Shown in pieces: positions 61,158 to 64,000 of a DNA stretch of 64,000 bases (positions within the stretch are counted from its first letter, which is position 1; each line of letters begins with the position of its first letter). The notes under the pieces are model-generated. The model saw nothing but the letters and a program-made list of their open reading frames with translations, was not told where the DNA came from and did not search any database. A program made the translations under genes and the position numbers. Source of the DNA: Collimonas sp. PA-H2 (GTDB lineage: Bacteria > Pseudomonadota > Gammaproteobacteria > Burkholderiales > Burkholderiaceae_D); the NCBI RefSeq assembly GCF_002564105.1, contig NZ_PDBX01000001.1, positions 5,022,001 to 5,086,000 on the forward strand, read 5' to 3'.

Positions 61158-63761
61158 ATGCGTTTCGATAAACTAACCACGAAGTTGCAGGAAGCGATTT
61201 CCGACGCGCAGAGCCAAGCGGTCGGTAACGATAATCAATACATAGATCCGGTGCATGCCTTGATCGCCCTGTTGAACCAGGACGATGGCAGCGCCACTTC
61301 GCTGTTGCAGCGGGCCGGGGTCAACGTTGCGGCGCTGGGCGCCGGGCTCAAGGCTGCGCTGGACCGTCTGCCCAAGGTCAGCGGCAGCGGCGGTGAAGTG
61401 CAGATCGGACGTGAGCTGCTGGCTTTGCTTAACCTGGCCGACAAGGAAGCGCAAAAACGCGGCGATCAGTTCATCGCCAGCGAAATGCTGCTGCTGGCCC
61501 TGCTCGACGATAAATCCGATGCAGGCCGGCTGGCGCGCGAAAACGGCCTCACGCGCAAGGCGCTGGAAGCGGCAATTACGGCAGTGCGCGGCGGCGCCAA
61601 TGTTGCGTCGCAGGATGGCGAAGGGCAGCGCGAAGCATTGAAAAAATACACTTTGGACCTGACCGAGCGGGCGCGTCTCGGCAAGCTCGATCCGGTGATC
61701 GGCCGCGACGATGAAATCCGTCGCGCGATCCAGATCTTGCAGCGCCGCAGCAAGAATAATCCGGTGCTGATCGGCGAACCCGGGGTCGGCAAGACCGCGA
61801 TTGTGGAAGGGCTGGCGCAGCGCATTGTGAATGGTGAAGTGCCCGACAGCCTGAAATCCAAGCGCGTCTTGTCGCTCGACATGGCGTCCCTGCTGGCGGG
61901 CGCAAAATTCCGCGGCGAGTTCGAAGAACGCCTGAAAGCCGTGCTCAAGGAAATTGCCCAGGACGAGGGCCAGACCATTGTCTTCATCGACGAGCTGCAC
62001 ACCATGGTCGGCGCCGGCAAGGCGGAAGGCGCGATGGATGCCGGCAATATGCTGAAACCGGCGCTGGCGCGCGGCGAGCTGCATTGCGTCGGCGCCACCA
62101 CCCTGGACGAATATCGCAAATACATCGAAAAGGATGCGGCGCTGGAACGCCGATTCCAAAAGATCCTGGTGGATGAACCTAGCGTCGAAGCCACGATTGC
62201 GATCCTGCGCGGCTTGCAGGAAAAATACGAAGTCCATCACGGGGTGGAAATCACCGATCCGGCGATCGTCGCGGCGGCGGAATTGTCGCATCGCTACATC
62301 ACCGACCGTTTCTTGCCTGACAAGGCGATCGACCTGATCGATGAAGCGGCGGCCAAGATCAAGATTGAAATCGATTCCAAGCCGGAGGTGATGGACAAGC
62401 TCGACAGGCGCCTGATCCAGCTTAAGATCGAGCGCGAGGCCGTGCGCCGCGAGAAAGACGAAGCGTCGCAAAAACGCTTCACCCTGATCGAAGACGAAAT
62501 CGAGAAGCTGTCGCGCGAATATGCCGACCTGGAAGAAATCTGGAAGTCGGAGAAAGCCAGCGCCCAGGGCAGCAAGCATCTGAAAGAGGAAATCGAGAAG
62601 CTGCGCCTGCAGATCGACGAGGCGACTCGCAACAGCGACTGGCAAAAGGTGTCGGAACTGAAATACGGCAAGCTCAACGAGCTGGAGAAAGCGCTGGAGG
62701 CGCAGTCGAAGCAGGATGCGCTGGCCGCGCAGCATCCGGATCCCGAAGGCAAGCCGCAACTAGTGCGGACTCAGGTCGGCGCTGATGAAATTGCCGAGAT
62801 CGTGTCGCGCATGACTGGCATCCCGGTGTCGAAGATGCTGCAGGGCGAGCGCGAGAAACTGGTCAATATGGAGGCAGAACTGCATCGCCGAGTGGTGGGC
62901 CAGGACGAGGCTATCGTCGCTGTCTCGGACGCCATCCGCCGTTCGCGCGCCGGCCTGAGCGATCCTGACCGGCCCTACGGTTCCTTCATGTTCCTAGGCC
63001 CGACCGGCGTCGGCAAGACCGAGTTGTGCAAGGCGCTGGCCAGCTTCCTGTTCGACAGCACCGATTCGATGATCCGCATCGACATGAGCGAATTCATGGA
63101 GAAGCATTCGGTGGCTCGGCTGATCGGCGCACCGCCGGGCTATGTCGGCTACGAGGAGGGTGGTTACCTGACTGAACTGGTGCGGCGCAAGCCCTACAGC
63201 GTGATCTTGCTGGATGAGATTGAAAAAGCCCATCCGGACGTATTCAACGTGTTGCTGCAGGTGCTGGACGACGGTCGCATGACCGACGGCCAGGGCCGTA
63301 CCGTGGATTTCAAGAATACGGTTATCGTGATGACATCGAATCTCGGTTCGCACCGGATCCAGGCGATGGAAGGCAGCGATCCGGCAGTAGTAAAAATGGA
63401 AGTAATGGCGGAAGTAAGGAACCATTTCCGTCCAGAGTTTATCAACCGTATAGATGAAATCGTGGTGTTCCATGCGCTCGACGAGAAAAACATCGGTGCG
63501 ATTGCCCTGATCCAGCTGAAGATACTGGAGCAACGCCTGGCGAAAATGGACATGGGCCTGGAAATCTCAGAAGCCGGCCTGCAGAAAATCGCCGAGGCTG
63601 GTTTCGATCCGGTGTATGGGGCGCGGCCGCTGAAGCGGGCAATTCAGCAGCAGATAGAAAATCCTCTCTCGAAATTGATCCTGGAGGGAAAATTCGGACC
63701 TAAGGACACTGTTCATGTAAATGTTAACAATAGTGAGATTGTTTTTAAAGTAACAACTTAA
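61158..63761 (+). CDS. clpB: Disaggregase ClpB
   Basis: This 867-residue AAA+ protein has the Clp N-terminal domain (1-145), AAA-1 with [16 protein letters not shown] (about 208), the long coiled-coil middle domain (about 405-525) that contacts DnaK, and AAA-2 with [14 protein letters not shown] (about 615) and the C-terminal D2 small domain. It rescues aggregated proteins with DnaK. Length matches E. coli ClpB (857). Transcription is likely from the sigma-32 site upstream, and a strong terminator follows. Confidence 0.96.
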   Translation: MRFDKLTTKLQEAISDAQSQAVGNDNQYIDPVHALIALLNQDDGSATSLLQRAGVNVAALGAGLKAALDRLPKVSGSGGEVQIGRELLALLNLADKEAQKRGDQFIASEMLLLALLDDKSDAGRLARENGLTRKALEAAITAVRGGANVASQDGEGQREALKKYTLDLTERARLGKLDPVIGRDDEIRRAIQILQRRSKNNPVLIGEPGVGKTAIVEGLAQRIVNGEVPDSLKSKRVLSLDMASLLAGAKFRGEFEERLKAVLKEIAQDEGQTIVFIDELHTMVGAGKAEGAMDAGNMLKPALARGELHCVGATTLDEYRKYIEKDAALERRFQKILVDEPSVEATIAILRGLQEKYEVHHGVEITDPAIVAAAELSHRYITDRFLPDKAIDLIDEAAAKIKIEIDSKPEVMDKLDRRLIQLKIEREAVRREKDEASQKRFTLIEDEIEKLSREYADLEEIWKSEKASAQGSKHLKEEIEKLRLQIDEATRNSDWQKVSELKYGKLNELEKALEAQSKQDALAAQHPDPEGKPQLVRTQVGADEIAEIVSRMTGIPVSKMLQGEREKLVNMEAELHRRVVGQDEAIVAVSDAIRRSRAGLSDPDRPYGSFMFLGPTGVGKTELCKALASFLFDSTDSMIRIDMSEFMEKHSVARLIGAPPGYVGYEEGGYLTELVRRKPYSVILLDEIEKAHPDVFNVLLQVLDDGRMTDGQGRTVDFKNTVIVMTSNLGSHRIQAMEGSDPAVVKMEVMAEVRNHFRPEFINRIDEIVVFHALDEKNIGAIALIQLKILEQRLAKMDMGLEISEAGLQKIAEAGFDPVYGARPLKRAIQQQIENPLSKLILEGKFGPKDTVHVNVNNSEIVFKVTT

Positions 63762-63821
63762 GCCTGAATTTCGCAGGCGCAAAAGAGTAAAATCGCAACA
63801 AGCTTCATCCTGTTGCTTTAT

Positions 63822-63855
63822 AAAGGTCACATGGCGTCGCCGTGTGGCCTTTTTT
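63822..63855 (+). terminator. Terminator behind clpB
   Basis: AAGGTCACATGGC (63823-63835) pairs with GCCGTGTGGCCTT (63839-63851) with mismatches, and TTTT follows. This is a typical intrinsic terminator, 62 bases past the stop. Confidence 0.85.
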
Positions 63856-64000
63856 CAGATTGATGCCGTTTACACTGCTGTCTTGGTGCTGTAATAATCG
63901 AATGTTATAAATTGTGCATTTAAGTCTGCTGTAGAGCAGCATTTGCGTTGGTAACGCCAAGATGCAGTAGTAGTTTCTTTAAGTCGGATATTGCCGATTC

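Noticed and set aside
63567..63830. Minus-strand 87-codon frame at the end of clpB
   Set aside because: It runs antisense to conserved ClpB sequence and into its terminator, with no family match.
1..64000. CRISPR array, prophage or complete insertion sequence
   Set aside because: No regularly spaced direct repeats, no transposase, integrase or phage structural genes were seen; the XhlA-like gene at 60663 stands alone.

Overview
The window comes from a GC-rich betaproteobacterium. Gene content and order (cbpA-cbpM, gmk-rpoZ-spoT, moeA-moaD-moaE-clpB, DUF3460, DUF1178, DUF2164, YceI, an AA10 chitin/cellulose monooxygenase) point to Burkholderiales, family Oxalobacteraceae, most likely a Collimonas-like soil bacterium. 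That assignment is an inference from gene families; no 16S rRNA gene is present.

Layout. 1-1.9 kb: the end of an OsmC-like gene, an FMN reductase and the cbpA-cbpM co-chaperone pair. 1.9-7.3 kb (minus strand): a complete 2-ketogluconate catabolic cluster (ptxS, then kguE-kguK-kguT-kguD) with two PtxS-type palindromic operators between regulator and operon. 7.4-8.1 kb: a Phd/VapC toxin-antitoxin pair. 8.2-10.4 kb: a divergent pair made of a GntR regulator with two winged helices and a C45-family protein that seems to lack its nucleophile. 10.5-19.4 kb: YceI, a GST, ArfB, a long palindromic repeat element, a metallophosphoesterase, a type Vd patatin autotransporter, an alpha/beta hydrolase coupled to a MASE1-PAS sensor, and a secreted LPMO.

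19.5-33.4 kb is mostly housekeeping: tRNA-Leu(CAG), rnr-rlmB, cysE, yceH, lpxH, two cyclophilins, cysS, an AlkA-type glycosylase, accA-tilS, lysC and tRNA-Ser(GCT). 33.5-37.6 kb: mprF-acvB, predicted to make and hydrolyse lysyl-phosphatidylglycerol. 38-42.7 kb: a four-gene ytfQ-ytfR-ytfT-yjfF sugar ABC importer. 42.9-52.9 kb is accessory and less tightly packed: a PhyH-type dioxygenase, small lipoproteins and DUF proteins, tRNA-Leu(TAA), an isochorismatase, a surface subtilase autotransporter with a lipobox, an H-NS-like protein lacking its DNA-binding domain, and small exported proteins.

52.9-64 kb returns to core genes: spoT-rpoZ-gmk (minus), DUF2164, thrC, moeA-moaD-moaE, a decayed crcB, a small membrane protein, and clpB behind a clear heat-shock promoter.

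No CRISPR array, complete insertion sequence or integrated phage was seen. The most unusual items are the C45 protein without a nucleophile and its double-HTH regulator, the truncated H-NS, the Cys-nucleophile hydrolase coupled to an output-less sensor, the 160-bp palindromic element with a related fragment inside kguK, and the crcB remnant.
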